Shown here: piece after piece, positions 38,216 to 46,838 of the stretch
How the letters are laid out: every line of letters begins with the position of its first letter
How positions within the stretch are numbered: the stretch's first letter is position 1
Assembly: GCA_963720725.1 (NCBI GenBank)
Contig: CAVRGN010000001.1
Location: 62,001-126,000 of the forward strand
DNA from: Benzoatithermus sp963720725
GTDB lineage: Bacteria > Pseudomonadota > Alphaproteobacteria > Geminicoccales > Geminicoccaceae
Reading direction: 5' to 3'
DNA: 64,000 nucleotides
Notes under the pieces: generated by a model
Seen by the model: the letters and a program-made list of their open reading frames with translations, nothing else
Databases searched by the model: none
Told to the model about the DNA's origin: nothing
Program-made: the position numbers and the translations under genes

Positions 38216-39292
38216 ATGCGCGCCTATCGAATCGCGGCCATACCCGGCGATGGCATCGGGCCGGAGGTGATCGACGCTGGACTCGAGGTGCTCGCGCTCT
38301 GCGCCGCGCGTGACGGCGGCTTCCGGCTTGAGATCGAGCGGTTCGACTGGGGCTCGGAGCGCTTCCACCGGGAAGGCTCGCTGATGCCCGAGGGCGGTCA
38401 CGAACTGCTCAGGCCGTTCGATGCCATCTATTTCGGCGCCGTCGGTGCCCCTGGCGTGCCGGATCATATTAGCCTGTGGGGGCTCAGGCTCGCGATCTGT
38501 CAGCCGCTCGACCAGTACGCCAATGTCCGCCCGATCAGGCTCCTGCCCGGCATCGAGGGACCGCTGCGCAATGTCGCCCCGGACCAACTGGACTGGGTGG
38601 TCGTGCGCGAGAACTCGGAAGGCGAGTATGCCGGGCAGGGCGGCCGCTCGCACCGTGGTCTGCCGCACGAGACCGCGACCGAGGTGGCGCTGTTCACCCG
38701 GCACGGGGTGACGCGGATCATGCGCTACGCCTTCGCCCTCGCCCGTTCCAGGCCGCGCCGCCGCCTGACCGTGGTCACCAAGTCCAACGCCCAGCGTTTC
38801 GGCATGGTCCTATGGGACGAGATCGCCGCGGAAGTGGCGCTCGAGTTTCCCGATGTCGAATGGGACAAGATGCTGGTCGATGCGATGACCATGCGGATGG
38901 TCTCGCGCCCTCAATCCCTCGACACGATCGTGGCCACCAACCTGCACGCCGACATACTCTCGGATCTCGCGGCCGCGCTTGCGGGTTCGCTCGGCATCGC
39001 GCCTACCGCCAACCTGAACCCGGAAGGCTCCGCTCCGTCGATGTTCGAGCCGATCCATGGCTCGGCATTCGATATTGCCGGTCGAGGGATCGCCAATCCC
39101 ATCGCCACCTTCTGGACCGCCTCGCTGATGCTCGATCATCTGGGCGAGCGTGACGCCGGGCAAAGGCTGATGCGCGCGGTGGAACGCGTCACCGCCGATT
39201 CCGCCTGCCACACGCCCGATCTCGGGGGCGGTGCCACGACCCGCCAGGTGACGGACGCTGTGTGCCAGGCGCTGAGCGGCGACAATAGCTGA
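38216..39292 (+). CDS. tartrate/D-malate-type dehydrogenase (isopropylmalate dehydrogenase family)
   Basis: 358 residues. The beta-decarboxylating dehydrogenase family shows as AIPGDGIGPEVIDAGLEVL at the start, VRENSEGEYAGQGGR, the VTKSNAQRFGMVLWDEI lysine block, MLVDAMTMRMVSRP, TNLHADILSDL and FEPIHGSAFDIAG. The LRLAICQPLDQYANVRPIRLL segment lacks the leucine-pathway signature and fits tartrate dehydrogenase/decarboxylase or D-malate dehydrogenase (TtuC/DmlA). It lies 15 bases after guaD with a GGGGG ribosome site. Its link to purines is unclear; it might handle hydroxy-acid by-products. Confidence 0.82.
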   Translation: MRAYRIAAIPGDGIGPEVIDAGLEVLALCAARDGGFRLEIERFDWGSERFHREGSLMPEGGHELLRPFDAIYFGAVGAPGVPDHISLWGLRLAICQPLDQYANVRPIRLLPGIEGPLRNVAPDQLDWVVVRENSEGEYAGQGGRSHRGLPHETATEVALFTRHGVTRIMRYAFALARSRPRRRLTVVTKSNAQRFGMVLWDEIAAEVALEFPDVEWDKMLVDAMTMRMVSRPQSLDTIVATNLHADILSDLAAALAGSLGIAPTANLNPEGSAPSMFEPIHGSAFDIAGRGIANPIATFWTASLMLDHLGERDAGQRLMRAVERVTADSACHTPDLGGGATTRQVTDAVCQALSGDNS

Positions 39293-39295
39293 GCT

Positions 39296-42200
39296 TCAGG
39301 CGACCGCCGAGCCGAGGTCCATGAGGCTGCAGGCCGGCCCCGGCCGGGCGAGCAGAAAGCCTTGCGCGGAATCACAGCCGCGCTCCCGGAGGAATTCGAG
39401 CTGCTCGGCCGTCTCCACCCCTTCCGCCGTCACCCGCTTGCCCAGACTGTGAGCGAAGCCGATCACCGCGGCGACGATAGCCTCGCTCGACGGATCCCGG
39501 CCGATCTCCGCGACGAAGGACGCGTCGATCTTGAGCTCGTCGAAGGGGAACTGACGCAGGTGGGTGAGCGAGCTGTGCCCCGTCCCGTAGTCGTCGATCG
39601 TCAGGGCCACGCCCATGGCGGCGACCTCGCGCAGCGTGGCACGGATTTGATCGCGGGCGCCGTCGACGAACACGGTTTCGGTCAGTTCCAGCTCCAGCAG
39701 TGCCGGTGCGAGACCGGCTTGGTCGAGCAGGCGCCGCAGCATCGGCACGAACCCGGCGTGGCGCAGCTGGGCTGCCGACACGTTGACCGTCGTGGTCAAG
39801 GAACGACCCGCGGCGCTCCAGGCGGCGCTTTGTCGGCATACTTGCGCGAGCACCCATTCGCCCAAGGGGTGGATCAGGCCCGATCTCTCGGCCAGCGGAA
39901 TGAAGGTCGCGGGCGGTACGGGGGCGTTGCTGCCTTGCGGCCAGCGGACCAGCGCCTCGACCTTGATCAGGCGCTGCCGGGGCAGGCTGAACACCGGCTG
40001 GTAGGCCAGTTCGAGAGCGCCGGTTTCGAGGGCGCGGCGAAGGTCGCGCTGCAGCCGGCGGTCTCGCCGTAGCTCTCGGTCCAGCTCGCTTCGATAGGGC
40101 TGGAAGCGGCCGCGGCCGGCCGACTTCGCGCGGTAGAGCGCGACGTCGGCATTGCGGACCAGCAGCTCGGGCGTGTCGCCGTCGGTCGGGAACAGAGTGA
40201 CCCCGAGGCTGCAGGCAATGGTCAGCTCCTGGCCGTCGATCAGGAACGGCTGGTCGAGCGCCGCGAGGATCCGCAGCGCCATGCTCGTCGCGCCGTCCGG
40301 CGCCTGCACTCCCTCCTGGACGAGTCCGAACTCGTCTCCGCCGAGCCGAGCCCAGGTGTCGCTGGCCCGGGCGACGGTGGCCAGTCGACCCGCGACCTCG
40401 CGCAGCAGGGTGTCGCCGGCGGAATGGCCGAGCGTGTCGTTGACGTCCTTGAAATGGTCGAGGTCGAGCAGCATGATCGCGACCTGACCCTGGCTCCGCC
40501 GGGCGCGTGCCAAGGCACTGGCCAGGCGATCCTGAAACAGCATGCGGTTGGGCAGGCCGGTCAGCGGATCGTGCAGGGCGAGGTGGCGGACCTGTTCCTC
40601 GGCGGCCTTGCGCTCCGTGATGTCCACCGCCGCGCCGACCGCGCCCACGATGATGCCGTCGGCGTCCCGGATCGGCGACGCGCTGGTGAGCTCGTCATAG
40701 AAGGTCCCGTCGTCGAACCTGACCCGCAGCTCGTCGTTGCGCACCGATTCGCCGCGCGCGGCGCGCTGCAGGGGCAGTCGATCGGGCGGCACCTCGACAC
40801 CGTCACGGTAGAGGCGGAAATGTCGCGGTCGTTCCGGCGCCGGTGCACCCAGCGAGAAGTTGTCGCCGGGGGCCAGGCGAAGCTGCTTCGCCGCGTGACC
40901 GTTGCCGGTGATACGCCGTGCCTCGCGATCATGCGCCAGCCAGACCGCCACCGGGACCGTTTCCATCACCGTCTCGAGCTGGGCGGTGCGCGCCTGCAGG
41001 GCGCGTTCGGTGCGGCGCCGTTCCGTCACGTCCCGGAACACGACCTGGATCGCCAGCTGTCCATCGATGGCGACGGCTGCGGCCACGGCCTCGACCACGA
41101 ATTGGGAGCCGTCCAGACGCCGATAGGTGAGCTGTGCTGCATCGACGCGGTCCCCCGGCGAACGGAGTTGCGCCGTCCGTTGCCGGGCGAAGGCGATGCA
41201 CTCCTCGGCAATGAGATCGAAGGCCGATCTTCCGACCAGTTCCGCGGTACCGCCCGCACCGAAGAGTTCCGCCGCCTGCCGGTTGGCAAGGATGATTCTG
41301 CCACCTTCGTGGACCAGGACCGCGTCGGGCCCGGTCTCCACCAGCGCCCGGTAGCGCTCCTCGCTCTCCTTGAGTGCCTCCACGGCTCGGCGTCGATCGG
41401 TGACGTCGGCCAATGTGCCGACGCCGCGAACAGCGCGGCCCTCCTGATCGAAGTGGACGCGGCCCGTCACCTCGACCCAGCGCTCCGCGCCGTCGTTCGC
41501 GCGCAGGATTCGAAATTGAGCGCGGTAGCGCCCCCCGCCGGCGGGCTCGTAGGCACGCCGATACCGATCCATGACCCACGCCCGGTCGCCGGGATGGATC
41601 AGCGAAGCGAACAGCTCGGGATCGGGCTGCTGGTCCGCCGTGAGCCCTAGGATCGCCTTCTGCTCGTCCGACCAGCGACGCGCGCCGGTAACCTGATCGA
41701 CGTCCCAAATACCGAGGTCGGTGGCCTCGACCGCCAAGCGGAGGCTCTGCGCGATGATCCCGAGCTTGGTTTCGCCGTCGCGCGCGGCCTGCTCGGCACG
41801 GCAACGTTCGGCGACCTCGGCCTGGAGCCGCGCGTTCGTCCGCGCGAGTTCCGCCGTGCGCGCTGCCACCTGCGCCTCCAGGTCGTCACGCGCCGCAGCC
41901 AGTGCCGATTCGGCCGCAGCGCGGCGCGCGACCTCCGCCCGCAGGCCCTCGTTGACTTGCCGCAGTTGCGCCGGGCTGGGGACATTCAGCGCGCTGGGGA
42001 TGAGGCGCCATACCACGATGGCGGTGAGGATGGAGGCCATGGCGGTGACCGCCTTCATCAGGCCCTCGATGCCGTAGATGGGCCACCAGAGCGTGGTGAG
42101 GTCGGCAACGTGGGTCAGCCCGCAGGCGAGGATGAAGGTGGCGAAGAGTGCCGCCACTCCGGGATAGTCGAGGTCCGGCCGGCGGCGGAGAAACACCACG

Positions 42201-42352
42201 ATCGCCGCGGGAATCGAAAAATAGGCGATGGCGGTCACGGCATCCGACACCGCATGCAAGGCCACCAGGTCGGGCCGCCATAGCAGGCAGTAGCCGTGCG
42301 GGACGAACGCGGCGGCGCCGACAATGTAATTGAGCGCGTCTCCCATGCGCAT
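39296..42352 (-). CDS. ethylene-receptor-like membrane sensor with PAS, GGDEF and EAL domains
   Basis: 1018 residues from ATG 42352 (GGAG upstream; a TTG at 42403 is an alternative). Residues about 5-120 carry the ETR1-type membrane domain: Asp37, Tyr44, Ile47, Pro48, Ile74, Cys77 and His81 match ETR1 Asp25, Tyr32, Ile35, Pro36, Ile62, Cys65 and His69 with identical spacing. A coiled coil and three PAS domains follow, then GGDEF (LGGDEFGL) and EAL (VEALVRW, LELTETVF, IDDYGTGHSSL, EGVET). Active-site motifs of both cyclic-di-GMP enzymes look intact, so it may synthesise or degrade c-di-GMP under control of ethylene, copper or another small ligand bound in the membrane. The PAS input is an additional sensor. 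Confidence 0.88.
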   Translation of the reverse strand: MRMGDALNYIVGAAAFVPHGYCLLWRPDLVALHAVSDAVTAIAYFSIPAAIVVFLRRRPDLDYPGVAALFATFILACGLTHVADLTTLWWPIYGIEGLMKAVTAMASILTAIVVWRLIPSALNVPSPAQLRQVNEGLRAEVARRAAAESALAAARDDLEAQVAARTAELARTNARLQAEVAERCRAEQAARDGETKLGIIAQSLRLAVEATDLGIWDVDQVTGARRWSDEQKAILGLTADQQPDPELFASLIHPGDRAWVMDRYRRAYEPAGGGRYRAQFRILRANDGAERWVEVTGRVHFDQEGRAVRGVGTLADVTDRRRAVEALKESEERYRALVETGPDAVLVHEGGRIILANRQAAELFGAGGTAELVGRSAFDLIAEECIAFARQRTAQLRSPGDRVDAAQLTYRRLDGSQFVVEAVAAAVAIDGQLAIQVVFRDVTERRRTERALQARTAQLETVMETVPVAVWLAHDREARRITGNGHAAKQLRLAPGDNFSLGAPAPERPRHFRLYRDGVEVPPDRLPLQRAARGESVRNDELRVRFDDGTFYDELTSASPIRDADGIIVGAVGAAVDITERKAAEEQVRHLALHDPLTGLPNRMLFQDRLASALARARRSQGQVAIMLLDLDHFKDVNDTLGHSAGDTLLREVAGRLATVARASDTWARLGGDEFGLVQEGVQAPDGATSMALRILAALDQPFLIDGQELTIACSLGVTLFPTDGDTPELLVRNADVALYRAKSAGRGRFQPYRSELDRELRRDRRLQRDLRRALETGALELAYQPVFSLPRQRLIKVEALVRWPQGSNAPVPPATFIPLAERSGLIHPLGEWVLAQVCRQSAAWSAAGRSLTTTVNVSAAQLRHAGFVPMLRRLLDQAGLAPALLELELTETVFVDGARDQIRATLREVAAMGVALTIDDYGTGHSSLTHLRQFPFDELKIDASFVAEIGRDPSSEAIVAAVIGFAHSLGKRVTAEGVETAEQLEFLRERGCDSAQGFLLARPGPACSLMDLGSAVA

Positions 42353-42470
42353 GCCGCTCCGTTCGGGCAAGGCGTATCGCCACAACTTATCGACGAAATG
42401 CAACTTAGGTCAATCAGCCATGGCGGGATTCCGGGCCTCGTTCGGTGCCAGAACTTGTCGTGCTCGCCAG

Positions 42471-43469
42471 CTATGGCGGCACTTGGTCGAACTGCGCGCC
42501 CGAGGCTCTGACGACCGGCGCCCACTTGGCGAGTTCAGCCCGAACGTGCAGAGCCAGATCCGCGGGGGTCGAGCCGACGATCACCGCGCCGGAGCCTTCC
42601 AGGGTCGTTCGCACTTCCGGGTCCGCAAGCGCCTTGACCACCGCTTGGTTCAACCGTGCGAGCACGTCAAGCGGTGTGCCTGCCGGAGCGAACAGGGCGT
42701 TCCAGCTGTAGGTCTCGAACCCTGGCAGCCCCGATTCGCCGACCGTCGGCAGCTCGGGCAATGCGGCCGCGCGCTCCGCCGTGGTCACGGCGATACCCCG
42801 CAGCTTGCCGGACCTGACGAATTCAGCAGAGGATGGGAGATTGTCGAACATGATCGGAACGAATCCGCCCATCAGATCGACCAGCGCCGGGCCGGCGCCC
42901 TTGTAGGGCACGTGGACCATGTCGACGCCGGCCATGGTCTTGAACAGCTCGCCGGACAGATGCGACGGCGTGCCATAGCCAGCCGAGGCATAGCTGTACC
43001 GGCCGGGATTCGCCTTGAGGAGCGCGATCAGTTCACCGACCGTCTCGACCGGCAGATCGGGACTCACCACGAGAACGTTCGGGACGACCACGAGAAGGGA
43101 GATCGGCGCGAAGTCCGCGACGGGATCGTAGGGCACGCTGCCGGGAACGGCCGGGTTGAGCGCATGCGTCGCCACCGTGCCCATGAGCAGCGTGTAGCCG
43201 TCCGGATCGGCACTGGCCACCGCCGCGGCGCCGGCGACACCGCCGGCACCCTCGCGGTTCTCGACCACGACCGGCTGACCGAGGTCCTGGCTCAGCTTCT
43301 CCGCGATCAGCCGGGCTACGAGGTCCGTGGAGCCGCCGGCCGGGAAGGGCACCACCAGCGCGATTGGCCGAAGCGGGAAGAGGGCCTGGGCCGCAGACCG
43401 ACCTGGTTCGACCAGGATCCGGCCTGCCAGGATGGTGACTGCGACGATGGTGGTGCGTCGGCTGGGCAA
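42471..43469 (-). CDS. tripartite tricarboxylate transporter binding protein (TctC family)
   Basis: 332 residues from a TTG at 43469, the only start that gives a normal length and keeps an AAGAGGAG ribosome site. A signal peptide (RRTTIVAVTILAGRILV) is likely. The mature chain has IALVVPFPAGGSTDLVARLI, VVVENREGAGG, GYTLLMGTVATHALNP, YSYASAGYGTPSHL and VHVPYKGAGPALVDLMGG, all typical of the large family of periplasmic carboxylate-binding proteins. No TctA or TctB gene is near, as is common for these expanded paralogues. It diverges from the UPF0303 gene; the ligand is unknown. Confidence 0.9.
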   Translation of the reverse strand: MPSRRTTIVAVTILAGRILVEPGRSAAQALFPLRPIALVVPFPAGGSTDLVARLIAEKLSQDLGQPVVVENREGAGGVAGAAAVASADPDGYTLLMGTVATHALNPAVPGSVPYDPVADFAPISLLVVVPNVLVVSPDLPVETVGELIALLKANPGRYSYASAGYGTPSHLSGELFKTMAGVDMVHVPYKGAGPALVDLMGGFVPIMFDNLPSSAEFVRSGKLRGIAVTTAERAAALPELPTVGESGLPGFETYSWNALFAPAGTPLDVLARLNQAVVKALADPEVRTTLEGSGAVIVGSTPADLALHVRAELAKWAPVVRASGAQFDQVPP

Positions 43470-43569
43470 GGATTGGCTCCTCTTGCCGTAGGGCGGTTGC
43501 GACAGGTGCCGCGAAGGTGCCAGGATCGGCCGGGGTGCGCGACCAGATGCTGCGCCGACCGCAGGGGAG

Positions 43570-44049
43570 ATGCAGGTGGCCACCGACGAGATGCTTCTGG
43601 CAGACCTGTTGGAGCAGGAGGAGCGGCTGCAGCTCGCGGGCTTCGACCATGACGATGCGTTCCGCCTCGGCATGCTGCTGGTCGAGCGTGCCCGGGCCGA
43701 ACGCCTGCCGATCGCCGTCGACGTCACCCGCGTCCAACATCAGCTGTTCCATGTCGCCCTGCCCGGTACCACCCCCGACAACGGGCATTGGGTCCGGCGC
43801 AAGACGGCCACGGTCTACCGCTTCCATCGCAGTTCCTTCTACATGGGTGTCTCCTGCCGCGCGCGCGGTGTGACGCTGTCCGAGCGGTTCGGGGTCGATC
43901 CGGTCGAATTCGCCGCCCATGGTGGCGCCTTCCCGATCCGGGTGCGCAAGGTGGGGATGGTCGGCACGGTCACGGTCTCGGGGCTGCCGCAAGAGGAGGA
44001 CCACCGACTGGTGGTGACCGCGCTCGAGCGGTTTGTCGCCGAGGGCTGA
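43570..44049 (+). CDS. UPF0303 / HbpS-like heme-degrading domain protein
   Basis: 159 residues. The pattern FDHDDAFRLGMLLVERA, LPIAVDV, HQLFHVALPGTTPDN, WVRRKTATVYRFHRSS and FAAHGGAFPIRVR is that of the UPF0303 family, often annotated as a heme-degrading (HbpS-like) domain; its function in bacteria is not settled. It ends six bases ahead of the IclR gene and probably shares its transcript, so it may be linked with the glyoxylate genes rather than with heme. Confidence 0.85.
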   Translation: MQVATDEMLLADLLEQEERLQLAGFDHDDAFRLGMLLVERARAERLPIAVDVTRVQHQLFHVALPGTTPDNGHWVRRKTATVYRFHRSSFYMGVSCRARGVTLSERFGVDPVEFAAHGGAFPIRVRKVGMVGTVTVSGLPQEEDHRLVVTALERFVAEG

Positions 44050-44055
44050 CCCGGC

Positions 44056-44904
44056 ATGCGACGGTCGCCCAGCAGATCTTCGCCTTCAGCCGGTGACGGC
44101 ATCCGTACGGGTCAGGTGCAGTCGGTCGGTCGCGCGCTGGCAATTCTTCGCGCGGTTGCGGAAAGCGGCGAGGGGATGACGCTCACCGACGTCGCGCAGA
44201 TGGCCGGACTGCCGGCTTCGACCGCGCACCGCCTACTGACCACGCTCCAGCAGGAGCGGTTCGTCCGCTTCGATGCTACGGCGCATCTTTGGCAGGTCGG
44301 GGTCGAGGCGTTCATCATCGGCAACGCGTTCGTGCGCACCCGCGACGTGGTCGTCATGTCCCGTCCCTATCTCCGACGGCTGATGGAGGAAGGCGGCGAG
44401 ACTGCGAACCTCTACCTCGAGCAGGACGGCGAGGCGATCTGCATGGCCCAGGTCGAGTGCCGGCAGATGATGCGCGCGATTGCGCGGCCCGGCGGCCGGG
44501 TGAAGATGCACTGCTCGAGCGCGGGCAAGGCGATGCTGGGCTGGCTGGCCGAGCCGGACCTCGCGCGGGTGATTCGGCAGCATGGGCTCAAGCGATTCAC
44601 CGAGCGGACCGTCGACACGCCCAGCCGGCTACGTCACGACCTGGAGCTCGGTCGGGAGCGCGGCTTTGCCGTCGACGACGAGGAGCACGCGGTCGGTCTG
44701 CGCTGTGTCGCGTCCGCTGTGTTCGACGAGCACGGGCAGCCGGTGGCGGCCTTGTCCCTGTCGGGGCCCGGTGCGCGCATCGACGAAGCGAGGCTCGCAG
44801 AACTCGGCGCGCTCACCGCCCGCATTGCCGGCGAGTTCTCGTCCGAGCTCGGAGGCCATTCGGCTGCCCGCCTTTCCACTGCGCCAGCTGGAACCAGCGC
44901 CTGA
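44056..44904 (+). CDS. IclR-family transcriptional regulator
   Basis: 282 residues. The helix-turn-helix occupies about 18-80 (VGRALAILRAVAES, MTLTDVAQMAGLPASTAHRLL), and the effector domain follows (CMAQVECRQMMR, GGRVKMHCSSAGKAMLGWL, GFAVDDEEHAVGLRCVASAVFD). It lies directly upstream of gcl, and repressors of this family (AllR/GclR) control glyoxylate carboligase in other bacteria, so it likely regulates gcl and perhaps the whole region. See the candidate operator at 44928-44965. Confidence 0.9.
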   Translation: MRRSPSRSSPSAGDGIRTGQVQSVGRALAILRAVAESGEGMTLTDVAQMAGLPASTAHRLLTTLQQERFVRFDATAHLWQVGVEAFIIGNAFVRTRDVVVMSRPYLRRLMEEGGETANLYLEQDGEAICMAQVECRQMMRAIARPGGRVKMHCSSAGKAMLGWLAEPDLARVIRQHGLKRFTERTVDTPSRLRHDLELGRERGFAVDDEEHAVGLRCVASAVFDEHGQPVAALSLSGPGARIDEARLAELGALTARIAGEFSSELGGHSAARLSTAPAGTSA

Positions 44905-44927
44905 ATTCAAATGGATAGCCGCTCCTT

Positions 44928-44965
44928 TTCCACCATGCGGGAAGACTTCCACTTTCTGTTGCGGA
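44928..44965 (+). promoter_or_regulatory. candidate regulator-binding repeats ahead of gcl
   Basis: Between the IclR gene and gcl lies TTCC-N8-GGAA (44928-44943), a symmetric pair, followed by a related TTCCAC...GCGGA half-site spanning 44947-44965. Two copies of a TTCCAC-GCGGA pattern about 19 bases apart are consistent with IclR-type binding. This is pattern reading only. Confidence 0.25.
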
Positions 44966-45022
44966 CATGTGGCACGCATCATAGTTTTCCAGTCACGAGA
45001 CGTGCGATCAGGGAGATCGACG

Positions 45023-46834
45023 ATGGCTAGGATGACGGCGGTCGAGGCTGCGGTGCGGGTCCTGGAGAAGGAAGGCGTGAGTGTCGCCTTCGGCGTACCG
45101 GGCGCCGCGATCAACCCGTTCTACGCGGCCATGCGCGATCATGGCGGCATCCGGCACATCCTGGCCCGCCATGTCGAGGGCGCATCGCACATGGCCGATG
45201 GCTACACGCGTGCGGTCGCCGGCAACATCGGTGTGTGCATCGGCACCTCGGGTCCGGCCGGAACCGACATGATCACCGGTCTCTACGCCGCGATTGCGGA
45301 TTCCCTGCCCATTTTGTGCATCACCGGCCAGGCGCCGCGCGCCAGGCTGCACAAGGAGGACTTCCAGGCGATCGACATCGAATCGATCGCCAAGCCCGTG
45401 ACCAAGTGGGCGGTCACCGTGCTGGAGCCCGGGCTGGTGCCGCGCGTGTTCCAGCAGGCATTCCACGTCATGCGCTCGGGCCGGCCGGGACCGGTGCTGA
45501 TCGACCTGCCGATCGACGTGCAGACAGCCGAGATCGAGTTCGACCTCGACACCTACGAGCCTTTGCCGGTCTACAAGCCGATGGCCAGCCTCCGCCAGGT
45601 CGAGAAGGCGATGGCGATGCTCAATGAGGCCGAACATCCACTGATCGTCGCCGGCGGCGGGATCATCAATGCGGATGCCTGCGATCTCCTGGTCGAGTTC
45701 GCCGAGACCACCGGTGTGCCGGTGATCCCCACACTGATGGGCTGGGGCTCGATTCCCGACGACCATCCCTTGATGGCCGGCATGGTCGGGCTGCAGACCA
45801 GCCACCGCTACGGCAACGCCACCTTCCTCAAGTCGGACTTCGTGCTCGGCATCGGCAACCGCTGGGCCAACCGGCACACCGGCACGCTCGAGAGCTACAC
45901 CAAGGGCCGGAAGTTCGTGCACGTCGACATCGAGCCGACCCAGATCGGCCGCGTGTTCAACCCGGACTTCGGCATCGTCTCGGACGCCAGGGCGGCGCTC
46001 GAGCAGTTTGTCGCAGTGGCCAAGGAGATGAAGGCAGAGGGCCGGCTGCCGGACCGCGGCGCCTGGGCGCAGGAGTGCGAGCACCGCAAGCTCAACATGC
46101 TGCGCAAGTCCCACTACGACGAGGTCCCGCTCAAGCCGCAGCGTGTCTATGAGGAGATGAACCAGGAGTTCGGCCGCGACACCTGTTACGTCACCACGAT
46201 CGGCCTGTCGCAGATCGCCGGCGCGCAGTTCCTCCACGTCTACAAGCCGCGCAACTGGATCAATTGCGGCCAGGCCGGGCCGCTGGGTTGGACCCTGCCG
46301 GCCGCGCTCGGCGTGCGCGCCGCCGACCCCGACCGCGAGATCGTGGCCTTGTCCGGCGACTACGATTTCCAGTTCATGATCGAGGAGCTGGCGGTCGGCG
46401 CGCAGCACAAGCTGCCCTACCTGCACGTGGTGGTGAACAATTCCTATCTCGGCCTGATCCGCCAGTCGCAGCGTGGCTTCAAGATGGACTTCGAGGTCAG
46501 CCTCGCCTTCGACAACGTCAACAGCGGCGAGGTCGAGGGCTATGGCGTCGACCATGTCGCCGTGGCCGAAGGCCTGGGCTGCAAGGCAGTCCGGATCAAG
46601 AGCCCGAACGAGTTCAAGGAGGGCTTCGCCAAGGCGCGGGCGCTGATGCAGGAGCATCGCGTGCCGGTGGTGGTCGAGTTCATTCTGGAGCGGGTGACCA
46701 ACATCTCGATGGGCACCGACATCCACGCAGTCACCGAGTTCGAGGAGATCCTGTGCCTCGATCCTTCGCTGCGGCTCGACCAGATATCGGGCTCGGCGCT
46801 CGAAGGTGCGGGGGCAGGGGCCGGCGCAAGATGA
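45023..46834 (+). CDS. gcl: glyoxylate carboligase (tartronate-semialdehyde synthase)
   Basis: 603 residues from ATG 45023 (GGGAG upstream). It joins two glyoxylate molecules to tartronate semialdehyde and CO2 with thiamine diphosphate. Sequence is close to the E. coli enzyme along its length. The tell-tale replacement of the usual catalytic glutamate by valine is seen in ARHVEGASHMADG (Val51). The ThDP site is at SGDYDFQFMIEELAVG, then NNSYLGLIRQ. It is the first enzyme of the glycerate route completed by hyi, glxR and the glycerate kinase downstream. The oxidoreductase gene begins five bases after its stop. Confidence 0.96.
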   Translation: MARMTAVEAAVRVLEKEGVSVAFGVPGAAINPFYAAMRDHGGIRHILARHVEGASHMADGYTRAVAGNIGVCIGTSGPAGTDMITGLYAAIADSLPILCITGQAPRARLHKEDFQAIDIESIAKPVTKWAVTVLEPGLVPRVFQQAFHVMRSGRPGPVLIDLPIDVQTAEIEFDLDTYEPLPVYKPMASLRQVEKAMAMLNEAEHPLIVAGGGIINADACDLLVEFAETTGVPVIPTLMGWGSIPDDHPLMAGMVGLQTSHRYGNATFLKSDFVLGIGNRWANRHTGTLESYTKGRKFVHVDIEPTQIGRVFNPDFGIVSDARAALEQFVAVAKEMKAEGRLPDRGAWAQECEHRKLNMLRKSHYDEVPLKPQRVYEEMNQEFGRDTCYVTTIGLSQIAGAQFLHVYKPRNWINCGQAGPLGWTLPAALGVRAADPDREIVALSGDYDFQFMIEELAVGAQHKLPYLHVVVNNSYLGLIRQSQRGFKMDFEVSLAFDNVNSGEVEGYGVDHVAVAEGLGCKAVRIKSPNEFKEGFAKARALMQEHRVPVVVEFILERVTNISMGTDIHAVTEFEEILCLDPSLRLDQISGSALEGAGAGAGAR

Positions 46835-46838
46835 CGTC

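Noticed and set aside
36890..38704. long leftward frame over guaD and the dehydrogenase
   Set aside because: Overlaps two well-recognised genes and shows no motifs.
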